Origin: Diplolepis rosae
Taxonomy: Eukaryota; Arthropoda; Insecta; Hymenoptera; Diplolepididae
Assembly: GCA_030998225.1 (NCBI GenBank)
Contig: JAPYXD010000713.1
Location: 868,001 to 932,000, forward strand
Direction of reading: 5' to 3'
Length of the DNA stretch: 64,000 bases
The position numbers and the translations under genes were made by a program. Each line of letters begins with the position of its first letter. The stretch's first letter is position 1. The notes beneath the pieces are model-generated. The model was given only the letters and a program-made list of their open reading frames with translations, made no database searches and had not been told where the DNA came from. This document shows positions 22,200 through 33,865 of the stretch, piece by piece.

Positions 22200-23483
22200 A
22201 GGAACCGCTCCCCGAAGCATGGGCGACATCTTTTTCGCCCCTATCAGTACAAGTCAGGCACCGAGGGGGAGTCTTGCACTCCTTGGCCACGTGTGACGCG
22301 CCCCCACACATCCAGCAGGCATCCTTCCTGCCTGAAAGCTTGCAGCCGCGCGATACATGGCCATATCCCTAGCACCTGAAATACCGTCAACCTTGGCATG
22401 CTCTCCGATGCGGCAGTTCACCCACCCCACCCTTGGCCTACCGAGTCCGAGCAAGCTCCGGGCGTCCGCCTCGGTTAAACGAACCATCTGCACCGGTCTG
22501 CACACCGCCGAAGCGCTTGTACAGCCTGTACTGGTCCCCGAGGTGTGGCTTGTCCAGCGCGATGCACAGCGCGGCAACAACCTCTTCCCTTGTGACAGTC
22601 TCGTCGAGGTCCCTAACTTCGAGGGTCCTCTTCGAGACCAAAGACTTAACGTTGGCCTTCTCTCCGACCGCCTGATCGAGCGCCTTCTCGAAGGCTGAGT
22701 CGTCGCCACCCTTCTTCAGAACCAGAAGGATCTCCTCCCTCCTGGTTCTTCGGATGGAGAGGACCTCCGCTCCCGAATTTTGGGGGTTAACCTTCGCCTT
22801 CATGGCTTTCAGGATCTCGGCGTAGGACTCGCCGTCCTTCGCCGACACCCTGATAGCATCACCCGAACTGGCACTCGGAGAGCGCCTCAGCATCTTCTCC
22901 TTTGCTTTAGGTTCCTGCGCAGAAGGCACAGGAACCTCTTTCTTCTTTTTCTCTTTTTTTTTCTTTTTTTTCTTTTGCACCAGCTACCATTCCCCATCCT
23001 TTTGTGGGGTCTGGCCACTGTTGACCGCAGCGTAGGATGGCGATGAGCCGCCCTTCCCTTTCTTCGGAAGCCGATCCTCGGGGGGGGAAGGAGCAACCCT
23101 CTTCTCCCCCTTTGTCAGCTTTTTGGGGGTATCTCCCAGGGACGCAGAACGTAGTCTCCGGAAGATACCCATCTTTTTTGATGCGGGGTGGGATTCCAGC
23201 TCTTCTGGATTTCCACCCAGCTTTCTAGAATGCACTTATGGGTGTTGAGCATTCCGCTCAACACCTCTGATGCCTCGTTTACACTGTCCTTTACATGGCC
23301 AGGGTTACTTCTCAGCATACCCTGCTGGATGACACTGAGAGCCCTGGCCAACTTCTCCATTTTAGCACTTTGCTCCTTCAGGAGCTGAAGGACGTCTTTC
23401 CATCCCTCAGCCCCTGGGGGAGTGTGTGAGTGCGCATCTGGCGCCTTCACCTCTCCATCTCCTTTATTTTCATTAGAATTCAT
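22200..23483 (-). pseudogene. R1-like ORF1 (gag-like) protein
   Basis: It starts at the ATG at 23483 (MNSNENKGDGEV). It has a coiled-coil-like segment (LLKEQSAKMEKLARALSVI), a very Lys-rich low-complexity block near 22930-22980, a central domain (ESYAEILKAMKAKV), and three C-terminal CCHC-type knuckles near 22390-22250, of which CWMCGGASHVAKEC is clearest. Several frame changes and a stop at about 22372 break it. Such proteins bind element RNA. Confidence 0.8.
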
Positions 23484-24719
23484 ATTTTTAGAAAATTCGA
23501 GTCTTAAGACGGTTCGCCCATCATGGGAGCCCTACCGCAGTAGGGCTGCTATCCCCGCCTGTATAGATCCCTAGTTATTTGCACCGAAACCGAGAAGCGG
23601 CTTATCGGATGGTCGATCCTATCAGCACATTAAATGAGGCTAGTAAAAAGGTTAGGGGATAGGCCCGCGCCATAATGATGCTAAAGGTCTAACGTCACCC
23701 CTATCGACCGAGCGGTGCCGGGTCCGCCCCGACACCTGACTCGGACTTCAGGCTAGACGGTGTGCGATTTATCCTACGCAGCGTCGGATATAAGGAAATA
23801 CTGACCAGGTAATCCTTCATTCTTGCGCCCGGGCATCCATGATTGCAACCCCGAAATTGGCTCCAGACGGTAGAAACGTGAGCGGTTTTCCCAATTTAAC
23901 ATGTGGTTTTACGGGAACTTTGCCCTTCGCGGCCGAACACCGGAGGGACTTACATTTATCCATATTACTTCCACAGAGGTAAGGTACTGACATCGCGTCC
24001 TACCCTGGTCGGGAGGCTACTACTCCTCCCTTGGCTAGTCTATCGAAAATATCCACCAGGCGCCGGTCGCAGCTCATTCACTCAGCAGTGCATTCGTTCT
24101 TGTATGTGTGGGTGTCGGTATCGTGCATGTAGTTGTGATGTGTCCACGAGAAGGCACGAGGGAAGTATAGCGTCACTGCCGCATGCGCATTTGGGGCGAT
24201 ACCCCTATTAAGAGGCCCCCCGCATTCACACTGTTTTCATTCATACGGCATCAAGGAACCTGTTTAAGGTCCCCTGATGCTTTTGCTCCACACCGCGTCC
24301 TCACGCGCTTGAAGGTTCGGAGAAACCATTCCAACGCGTGCGCCCGGCAGGCCCACCGCTAGGGAAAGCCTGTTTATAGGGCTCCCTTGACGGCCATCCT
24401 GACGGCGACAGCCCAGCTGCTGGCAGAGTCCTTTCGGCTACTACCGTTGGTGGGCTGCAGGACGCGTCTGCTCCGTGCGTGACCTCACGCATTCCTCTGG
24501 GCGAGACGCTGCCCTCCCGCGAAACGCCCTCTCGGGTGTTGGGTGCGTTGCGTTCAGTGTCGCTGTAAGTATGTAGTGTTGATATTATAATTGATGGAAT
24601 TGAAGTGGACTTTGAAATATTTATTGTTGTTGTTGTATCATCGTTAGAAGTGGATGCCAGTGGTTCTCGATTTATGCTTTCCTCAGTGCACCCGTGCTGG
24701 GTAGAGCTTTGGAGTTTTC

Positions 24720-26375
24720 CTAATGAGCTTGACCGGGTTTTTTACAGTAATTGCAAATTATTTCAGTATAATTTAAATTTTGTTGACTGTTATTATTCTG
24801 TAAAAATCTATTTTCATATGATTTATTTCTATTTTGGAACTGTCCTGAGTTAAAGTTTTTATACTGTCCTGGATTCCATTGTCTATTATTATTATTAACA
24901 CTATTGTTATTATTGTAAAAATTTCTAGGAAAATTATTATTATTGTTGTATCTTTGTTGTAAAAAATTATTATTATTGTTTCCATAATTATTATTTCTAT
25001 TTTGCAAATTATTATTGTTATTAAAATTTTTATTTCATAAAAAATTGTTATTCGGAAAATTATTGTAATTGTTTCTTGAAAAATTATTATTATTACTTCT
25101 TTGACCATTTAAATTACTATATCTTTGTTAGTTAGGATGCAAAAAATTTTTTTGTTTATTATTAAGAACTGCCTCTTGGGCTTTACTTAAATGAAAACAT
25201 TTATCAGTTGTGTAGCCTGGTTTTTTACAAATTCAACAAATAGTTTTGTTTTCAAGTGCTACGTTAAATCGGGTTGTTTTATTATTTTTATTATTAGTTA
25301 ATCCGTCACTTTTTGAATAATCCATGTTTTTATTTCTTCGTAGTGCGGAATTGGCAGCTAATCTTCGTTCTATATTAATACTGTCGCTAATACCTTCTTT
25401 AAAAGTATCCTTTTCTTCAACACGAATTTCTAACTCAGGACGCAAACCGCGTATAAAACATTGAATTACGCCTTTTTCAAGGTTTAACCTGACCATTATT
25501 ATTGAGCCTGTGCGCATCTTCGATTTTGTCGACAATTTCTTTTATCCTAGCAGCATAGGAAAGTACATTTTCTCTTTCCCACATAAATGTATTACCTAAT
25601 TCTTCCTGTAACTGGTACACGCTTTTCGCAGGGGCATATACTCTTTTCAATTTTTCTATCAATTCCTCTATTGTTGCATAAGTTGAACCAAAAATGCATT
25701 TTCTAGCTTCTCCAGTTAATTTACCTCTTAATAACCTTGCGAGGTTTTCTTGAGCTGCAGGTGTCGGTAGCATTGCCTTTGCTTCCATGCAACCCTCAAT
25801 AAAATATGACAATGGGAGGTTGCTTCCGTCGAACAATACTGAGAGGGACTTGGCATGGCCAGTGCGCTCGTATTGTATCCAACGCGCCCAACCCGTACGT
25901 GATAGGTTAGCTTGAGAAAAGCGCAGTAGATGCGCAACTTTGCGCGGTGGACGAGCACCGTAGCGAAAAAAGCGCAGCCAGTGTGCAAACTGAGAGCGCG
26001 CCGATCAAACCTCAGTTAGAGTTTGATTTTGATTACTAGATCCTGTTACAATGCTTAAATCTGGACAGCAACTTGAATGAAACCCGCTAGTTTTTTCTGA
26101 ATTTTTACTTGATATGCTTTGATTATTAATTACAGTCTTGTCTAAACTTGAATCACTAAATTAAGAGTGTTCTCTAATTCTTGTTCTGTAGGGATTGGAT
26201 CAGGGATATTTTGGCACTCATTATCAGTTGAAAATTCTCTATTTCTAGTTGGTTTTATTTTTAAATTGCCCTTTTGATTCAAATCTACTATTTTTGCAAG
26301 CTGACTATCTTTTTTAGCTTGACTACGTGTCATAACTTTCGGGGTAGATTCTAAAGGGATATTTGGTTTTGACAT
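24720..26375 (-). pseudogene. Gag of element A
   Basis: It starts at the ATG at 26375 (MSKPNIPLEST). Fragments are 26375-26142, 25836-25477, 25535-25233 and 25108-24720 in changing frames. The capsid-like part contains LARLLRGKLTGEARKCIFGS and QGFIRGLRPE-type sequence (here CFIRGLRPELEIRV), as in errantivirus and other Ty3 Gag proteins. It is followed by an Asn-rich stretch (runs of NNNN) and the start of a zinc knuckle, CNYCKKPG, where the frame shifts next to the R1-like insertion. Gag forms the particle and binds RNA. Confidence 0.8.
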
Positions 26376-27081
26376 TGAGTCATTATAAATTTACAATATT
26401 TTGTATTGAACGTTGTCTTAGATTGTTTATTGTTATTTTAAATTATAAATTGTTTATAACAATAAAAAAAAACTATATATAAAATTTGTTTTTCAAGAAA
26501 AATGAAATGAGATTAGTAAAATTTATTTTTAATTTGTTTATTTATTTTGAATAACAATATAATTTGAAATGAAATTTGTATTTCTTCATTTGGAAATAAA
26601 ATAATGATATAAAAATATAATTATTTCAAATATTTAAATTAAATAAATAATTGCTCAATTGATTGTAAGTTTATAATTTTTAATAATAAATTTCTTAAAA
26701 TAATAAAATATTATTAACTTAAATTAAAACTAAAATAAATTAAAATTAAAAAATTATTCTAATTTTTTAAATAAGATAAGTTACTTAATCACTTAGGTTA
26801 GCCTCAAGGTCAGATCCCTGCGTGATTTTTCAGACTTATTTTATTTTATACAATTTATATAAATTATAAAATTTCAAAGAAATGATTTGATTATTAAATC
26901 ATTAAGGTTAGCCTCAAGGTCAAACCCCTTTGTGATCTAACAAATCTATTTTATTGAAATTTCAAGTTACAAGTTGAAATAATATTCCATAATCATTTAT
27001 TTATTCACTATTAACAATCAATGTGTTAAATTTCAATTGACTTATGTTTCCCGGGCCGATGCGCTAAAAAAAAAGGAAGTA

Positions 27082-27351
27082 TGTTACGTCACAAGTACGC
27101 AAATACTTACTTTGATCGAAGATTCCTCGTTTTAAGTTAGGATCGAATGATCCTCGCTTAGGCATGAGGATAAGTCAATGAAAAGACACAATGATTATCA
27201 AATAATACAAATTATCTATTATCTTCTTTTAGGGTTTTGAGCTTACGCCAGATGGTTCTGACGAAATCTATGTTAGGCCACCACTAAAGCATTACGCGGG
27301 CATGGCCTGCCTGTGCCTATAGTACATTCTAATGCGTCGCGGGACGTGACA
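27082..27351 (-). repeat. 5' LTR of element A, internally replaced
   Basis: 270 bases, read on minus from TGTCACGTCCCGCGACGC to GTGACGTAACA. Both ends match the 3' LTR, but most of the middle is missing. About 95 bases unrelated to the 3' LTR (27214-27310) stand in its place. TSD ATAA follows at 27352. Confidence 0.75.
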
Positions 27352-27843
27352 ATAAATTGAAAATAAATAAAAACTTAAGTTATTTCTTCGTATATATACT
27401 TTCTTAAATATTGATTTTTATAAAAAATGTGACCACAATTTTGAGAAGAAAAGTTATTAATTCAATATGCTTTCCCACAAAAACTTTACAAACCCTTTAA
27501 CGGCTTAAAATATTTATTTCCTTAGACTTGACTTACAACAAAAATAAATAATTAATTATTTACAAGGAGAGCAGAATTACATTATAAATGGACTGTTTTA
27601 AACTAAAATCTTACAAATTATAATGAAGGTAGTTATTGTGCCAAAAATCAGGTCTCACGAAAAAAAAAGTTTTTCCATCATTTCAAGAATTGAAATAATA
27701 TTCTTAGTCCTGTCTCATGAAAGGAAAACCATTTTTTCTATACAAGGAAAACTTAAATCTGAGGAAAAAGATTCATATAAATAATGTATTCTGTAACTGA
27801 ATTTTTTCTTACTGTCGTTTTTTACCAAACTTGTTAAAAATTG
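27352..27843. other. AT-rich spacer
   Basis: No gene, repeat or element end recognised between element A and the Mutator-like element. This is the target DNA of both insertions. Confidence 0.5.
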
Positions 27844-30800
27844 AGGTCCGTTAAGGTGGCACCTCCACATCGGAAATCCGCTATCTATTATAGCTTAGAA
27901 TTTTGGGCTATTTTTGGGCTTCTTTTGGGCACCGATAAAAAATTTTGGGCTCCTTTACTTTCTACAGAAAATCAAATTTCTTGTGGAGGTGCTAGCTTAC
28001 ATAAAGCTAGCACCTCCACTATACAAAAATTTGAATAAATTAAAAATAAAGTGCACCAGAATTTTGGGCTTTTTTTGGGCTCTAGAAATCACCTAAAACC
28101 AATTATCAAAAACCATCCCTATATCCAAAAAAACAACCCTCTTTTTAAAAAATAGGCCCTTCAGAAATTAAAGCGTACCAGAATTTTGGGCTTTTTTGGG
28201 CTCTTCAAATATGTTCAAATAGAGTTCTAGAGTTCTGTGTAACTTAAGTTTTGAAAATTTTTATTCCCAAAAAGTTGTGGGACTTTAAAGTTGACCCAAA
28301 ATTTCGAAAATCAATTTTTGAAAAGTTCCAAGAGTTCTGGTCAGAGTTCTGCCCCCCCCCCCCCCGGAATAGTTCTACAAAAAATCCTTATAACATTTTT
28401 CTCTCAGGTCAAAATCCAAAAAGTTGTGGGACTTGAAAGTTATCAAAAAATTTTGAAAACCAAATTTTGAAAAGTTCCAAGAGTTCTGGTCAGAGTTCTG
28501 CCCCCCCCCCCCCCGGAGTAGTTCTACAAAAAATCCCTATAACATTTTTCGGTCAGGTCATAATCCAAAAAGCTATAGCAGTTTAAAGTTGTATCTTGAT
28601 CTATCTTGTACGTTTATTTCGTATATTCGCTTATGAATGAAGTAGCGAAAATAATTAACGTTCTGACCCTTTGCCCTTAACTACCCTTTTTTAATTTTGA
28701 ATGTAAGACAATGTTTCAAAGGATTATTTCAAGCCGGAAATGAGCCTGAAATTCTGTAAATGGGGTAATTTGAAATAAACATTTTTTGTTCGTTTCCTCG
28801 AGTGAGACTACTCGCTTGAAGTAACAAACACCATACATGTTTCTAAAAATGTGATAAACCGGAAATCGGCAATAGGCCATAAAATGAGCCTTTTATTATA
28901 TAAAATAAGAGACATCTTAATTTGATGTTATAGTGCTGTCAACTTTACTTAGCTCTTGAAGCAATGTGTCCTTGGGCATCGATTATTTTACAGGTGTGAA
29001 GGGTAAGTACTGATATTAAATGAAAACTGATGTTTGAATATATAAAAACTAACTTCAAAGTTCAGTTTCGATTTAAATTTTGGGAACAAAACTCAAAAAT
29101 AATTTATAACAAAAACTGAACAATGTCGAACCCTGTAAACTTAGTTGGAAAATAAATATCACCAAATATTCCTAAAAATTTTCAAAAATTTAGTAGTTAA
29201 ACTAATTTACAAGTTCATGAAAGTACAACTTTGACTTTTCCGAAATTCACATATATGAAAATGATATGTCCAAACAAATCCCCAAGTTCATAAAAATGAA
29301 CTTATTTTGGAAAATAAACATCGGAGACAAAATAGTTCAGCGAGACATTTATTGTGCTCGCCTATCACAACTCAGCACAACATTTATTTTTTCGAAATTT
29401 ACATTTTTCAACATTTTATTTTTCTCAAAAACGGTTTGTTATATCGAAATTTCGTTTACGACACGTTCTTTCACATGTTAAGGGCTACCTAGCACAACTT
29501 TTTTATCTCGAAAAACTAAAATAGCGGCGTTAGTAAAAAGAAAGCTTATTGGATATTTTAGCTCTAGTTTTTATTTTTTCGAAAAATATTTTCTGGCACA
29601 ATGTGGCACAATGTAGCACAAATTCAGCACAATTTAGCAAAACTTCTATTTCTTTTTAAATTAAAAATGGTGGTGCCAGCTTTTCGGACATTAAAATTTT
29701 AGGCTTTTTTTGGGCTCCAATACTCTCTTCAGAAAAATAAAATGAGTGCCAATCCTGTCATTTTTGAGTCAATATAGAAGCAGACTTATTCCCAAATATG
29801 TCACGTTATAATGTAAAATATGACACATGCAATTCTTTCAGTATGAAGTTACAATTCTTTTTATTAATATTATTATGGTTCTGGATTCATATTTTTGTTA
29901 TTAAGAATTATTTTGGACGACTTTTAAAGAAATTTTCTCAGCATGTTCGTTTACATGGCCATGCAGGGGTGCATTTTAATGTTAAGAGTTGGAGCCCAAA
30001 AATCGAAATGGGTATTTTCGGAGAGCCCAAAAATCATAGAGTCTTCCTAGACCATAAGGTTTGTAGAAAGATCAATTTAGTGAAAGTCGTCTCTACATGG
30101 CCATGTAGGGGTGCATTTCGGTGTTAAGGGTTGGAGTCAAAAAATCAATATGGACATGTTTGAAGAGCCCAAAAATCATAGAGCCTTCCTAGACCATAAA
30201 GTTTGCAAAAAGATCAATTTTAGTGAAAGTCGTCTCTACATGGCCATGTAGGGGTGCATTTCGGTGTTAAGGGTTGGAGCCCAAAAATCGATATGGACAT
30301 ATTTGAAGAGCCCAAAAAAAGCCCAAAATTCTGGTATGCTTTAATTTCTGAAGGGCCTATTATATAGTTTTAAAAAAGATGAATTTTAGTCAAAGTCGTC
30401 TCTACATGGCCATGTAGGGGTGCATTTCGGTGTTAAGGGTTGGAGTCAAAAAATCAATATGGACATGTTTGAAGAGCCCAAAAATCATAGAGCCTTCCTA
30501 GACCATAAAGTTTGTAAAAAGATCAATTTTAGTGAAAGTCGTCTCTACATGGCCATGTAGGGGTGCATTTCGGTGTTAAGGGTTGGAGCCCAAAAATCGA
30601 TATGGACATATTTGAAGAGCCCAAAAAAAGCCCAAAATTCTGGTACGCTTTAATTTCTGAAGGGCCTATTATATAGTTTTAAAAAAGATGAATTTTAGTC
30701 AAAGTCGTCTCTACATGGCCATGTAGGGGTGCATTTCGGTGTTAAGGGTTGGAGTCAAAAAATCAATATGGACATATTTGAAGAGCCCAAAAATCATAGA

Positions 30801-31286
30801 GTCTTCCTAGACCATAAAGTTTGTAGAAAGATCAATTTTAGTGAAAGTCGTCTCTACATGGCCATGTAGGGGTGCATTTTGATGTTAAGGGTTGGAGCCC
30901 AAAAATCGATATGGACATATTTGAAGAGCCCAAAAAAAGCCCAAAATTCTGGTACGCTTTAATTTCTGAAGGGCCTATTTTTTAAAAAGAGGGTTGTTTT
31001 TTTGGACATAGGGGTGGTTTTTGATAATTGGTTTTAGGTGATTTCTAGAGCCCAAAAAAAGCCCAAAATTCTGGTGCAGTTTATTCTTAATTTTTTCAAA
31101 TTTTTGTATAGTGGAGGTGCTAGCTTTATGTAAGCTAGCACCTCCACAAGAAATTTGATTGTCTGTAAAAAATAAAGGAGCCCAAAAATTTTTATCAGTG
31201 CCCAAAAAAAGCCCAAAAAAAGCCCAAAATTCTGAGATATAATAAATAGTGGATTTCCGATGTGGTGGTGCCACCTTAACGGACCT
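27844..31286. mobile_element. Mutator-like non-autonomous element with long inverted termini
   Basis: Inverted arms of about 315 bases (27844-28160 and 30975-31286) have tips AGGTCCGTTAAGGTGGCACC. The 9-base duplication TAAAAATTG lies on both sides (27835-27843 and 31287-31295), the size typical of Mutator-like transposases. Each arm holds an inner palindrome around GGAGGTGCTAGC. The core contains two copies of a block with a C-run (about 28310-28540) and a satellite array at 29930-30985. No transposase; the ORFs in the arms are mirror images of each other and not genes. Confidence 0.85.
29930..30985 (+). repeat. Satellite array with alternating 143- and 166-base units
   Basis: ACATGGCCATG recurs at 29953, 30095, 30238, 30404, 30547, 30713 and 30856. 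Spacings are 142, 143, 166, 143, 166, 143. The longer unit adds a segment with GGGCCTATTATATAG. This is a two-level (dimeric, about 309-base) repeat. Confidence 0.85.
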
Positions 31287-31694
31287 TAAAAATTGTAGAA
31301 TTTTAATCAATCATCGCTTATTATTCCGGTGACAACATTCACTATAACTCTACTGTTTCTACTTTTGTAAATCAATTATAATTTTAATTACAGTTATTAA
31401 ATAATAATAATTGAATTAAATAAGAATTAAATAATAATTATTATAATTATTATAATAATTAATTTTATTATTGCGAAAAGTGATACAACTAATAGTAGAT
31501 AAGTCGCACATATTGATTACTTTTTTATTGTGAGTATAAAGATTTTTTTCTTACTTGCAAAAATAAGATATAAAATATGAGGATGTCTCACAAAATTTGG
31601 ATTGTCAACCCTAATAGTGCAAACATATAATTCTATGATTTTTAGAAATTTATTTTTAATTTGACATATTTACAATATTCACAATATTTGCAAG

Positions 31695-32330
31695 TGTTGT
31701 AAATCCAAGGAAGACAGCAATAGGAAGTAATTTCTCCGTTTACAAATATTTATTTCTCACACCAAGTTTACACTTTGTTTTCACAATTCACATTTGATTA
31801 TAAGAGTTTATGTACATTATTAGTTTCACAACTTCTAACATTCTCTACGGTGCGACGAGACGTCCTGCAATCGCCCGAGATACAAGAAAAAAAGTAAAAG
31901 AGAAAATTGAGTGAAACTTAAAATAATTTTTAAGTTTACACCAGAAGTGACCTGCTCGGTCTGACAAGGTTACTTAAGAACTGACACGTTGATCAGCTTT
32001 GCGCCTCGAAGTTCTCAGGTCAATCATACCCTTTCATGGAGCTTGGACGAATTGGGAAGTAAAGATGCCTATTGTGTTGTGAAAAATATTACCTAGGGCT
32101 TTCCCCAGGTACTTGAGTAAATTTTATTTTAACTATTACTAAAGCTTCTTCGGATCTTTTGAATTCAAGTTCCATAATTTCCAAAAGAGCATCAATGATT
32201 TCTCAAGACAAGGACCTCAAGTAACGGCTCTTTATAACTTTAAAACCAATTATAAATTTTAACAATATAGCTTCCAAAGAACTGGGGAAAACCCGAAGGC
32301 TTCCCTGTACTTCAAATAGAAATTCCAACA
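31695..32330 (-). repeat. 3' LTR of the BEL/Pao element
   Basis: 636 bases, on minus TGTTGGAATTTC ... GGATTTACAACA, with inverted TGTTG/CAACA ends. The polypurine tract CGCGGGGGAGAA (32342-32331) immediately precedes it. Confidence 0.8.
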
Positions 32331-32552
32331 TTCTCCCCCGCGTTGAAGCATTTGTGCTTCAAACATTAGAAAGAGTAAAAGATAATATTAAACTGATAAA
32401 ATAAATATAGGGAACCATTTTGATATTTTATTTAGGAAGAGGACACAATTTCGTTATAGCGGTCTGGTAAATATACCACTTGCTGTTTTTATTTTAGCTA
32501 CTCGAACCTTTCCGTCTTTTCCTGGCAATACCTCCACCACTCTTGCGAGAGA

Positions 32553-33865
32553 TCACTTCAAAGGAGGAAGGTTATCTTCTTTAATAAGAACTAAATCGTT
32601 TTCTTTTAAATTTTCTTGAGTGTGAATCCACTTGGGCCGATTTTGAAGACAATTTAAATACTCTACTGACCAACGTTTCCAGAATGACTGTTGAATCTTA
32701 TAAATTCTTTGGTATATGGAGAGACGATTTTCAGAAATATTTGCAAGATCTTTTTCAGGGTAAGCAGTAAGGCTACACCCTATCAAGAAATGTCCGGGTG
32801 TAAGACTGTTTAAATCTGATGGATCTTTTGAAAATGGACACAGAGGTCTAGAATTCATTATAGCTTCAATTTGAGCTAACGAAGTTGAGAATTCTTCGAA
32901 AGTGAAGTTAGTATTACCTAAAAGTTTCCTCATATGATTTTTAGCCCCTTTTATTGCTGCTTCCCAAATCCCACCCCAATGCGGTGATCCTGGAGGGATA
33001 AATTTCCACGTTGTTTGATTCTGAGAGAGGAAATCAGCAATACTGGAAAAAGCTTCTCTATTTTTGAAAAAATCATAAAGTTCCTTTAGTTGATTGTTAG
33101 TACCTGAAAAGTTAGTTGCATTGTCACTAAAGATAATGGACGGATTTCCACGACGTGAAATGAACCTTTTTAATGTCATAATAAAGGCATCTGTGGAAAG
33201 TATGGCACAGTTTCTATGTGAACTGCTTTTGTCACCATACACACAAAGAGAGAAATGTATGCTTTTACAAGAGGTGCTCTTCTTAATCTGGAGGATTTTA
33301 TCATGAATGGACCACCAAAATCTACATCCGTTTTTTGAAATGGTCTAGAGATGCTGACGCGATCTTTTGGCAAATTGGCCATTATTTGCTGAAGTGGTCG
33401 AGCGTTGAACCTTGCACACGTAGCGCAATCTTTAATAATTTTTTTTATGGCCCTCAGTCCATTGTGAGGCCAGTAGTTCAATCGAATGTTAGACAAAACT
33501 GTTTGTGCCCCAGAATGACCTAAGCGGGCGTGTTCGAGTTTTAGCAACAGGTGCACGGTATGATTTTTTGAGGGTAGCAAAATTGGATATTTTTGTTGAT
33601 AAGGAATATCCGCGTTGTGTAATCGACCACCTACTCGTATCAAATTGTTTTCATCCAGGAAAGGTTTAAAGGGAATAAGACTTTTATTCGAGAGCAATTT
33701 ACCTGACTTGAGTTCTGATAATTCTTTTGATAAGTGATGTTCTTGCACTTTCTGAATTATAAGGTTCTTAGATAAAATTAGTTCATTTACTTTTAAGGTA
33801 CCTGAAATCTTATTCCCTTTACAGAATTGAGTAAAGCGAAGCAGGAAAGCGATAGTTTTTTGCAA
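32553..33865 (-). pseudogene. BEL/Pao integrase
   Basis: Two overlapping frames (33865-33176 and 33242-32553) with a shift near 33200. The N-terminal zinc-binding part shows HARLGHSG and CATCARF. The catalytic core has the first Asp in DVDFGGPF, the second in SDNATNFSG, and the Glu in HWGGIWEAAIKGAK. A C-terminal segment with KENDLVLIKEDNLPP precedes the stop. It would insert the element DNA; broken by the frameshift. Confidence 0.9.

Larger units (their letters stand above)
21694..24555 (-). mobile_element. R1-clade non-LTR retrotransposon, 3'-truncated
   Basis: On the minus strand it shows a GC-richer 5' UTR of about 1 kb (24555-23484), ORF1 with CCHC knuckles, and the endonuclease start of ORF2. 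It then stops abruptly at 21694 against the protease of element A, with no RT. Base composition is much less AT-rich than the surroundings. The left flank of A resumes in the gag zinc knuckle near 24735. Confidence 0.8.
712..27351 (-). mobile_element. Element A: giant env-bearing Ty3/mdg4 retrovirus-like element
   Basis: Read on the minus strand the order is 5' LTR (27351-27082), gag, protease, reverse transcriptase, RNase H, CARD-like ORF, chuvirus-type glycoprotein, dsRNA-binding ORF, F-type envelope, two cysteine-rich ORFs, dsRNA-binding/zinc-knuckle ORF, polypurine tract and 3' LTR (2649-712). The outer LTR ends are TGTCACG and CGTAACA. ATAA lies immediately outside both ends (708-711 and 27352-27355), a 4-base target duplication as is usual for Ty3-type integrases. 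About half of the span is later insertions, and the integrase region has been lost or replaced. No coding region is intact. The downstream gene order matches element B at 39118-51182. Confidence 0.85.

Noticed and set aside
24720..25108. Asn- or Ile-rich ORFs
   Set aside because: Two frames of the same AAT-rich Gag tail; only the frame with the CNYC knuckle is kept.
27841..28038. Mirror-image ORFs in the arms (also 30975-31310)
   Set aside because: They are the two inverted termini of one Mutator-like element read on opposite strands.
28345..28525. Two long C runs as possible regulatory G-quadruplex sites
   Set aside because: They are two copies of one repeat inside the Mutator-like element; run length may be affected by sequencing error.
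29930..30985. Regularly spaced repeats resembling a CRISPR array
   Set aside because: Units are contiguous satellite monomers of 143/166 bases without unique spacers, in a eukaryotic transposon.
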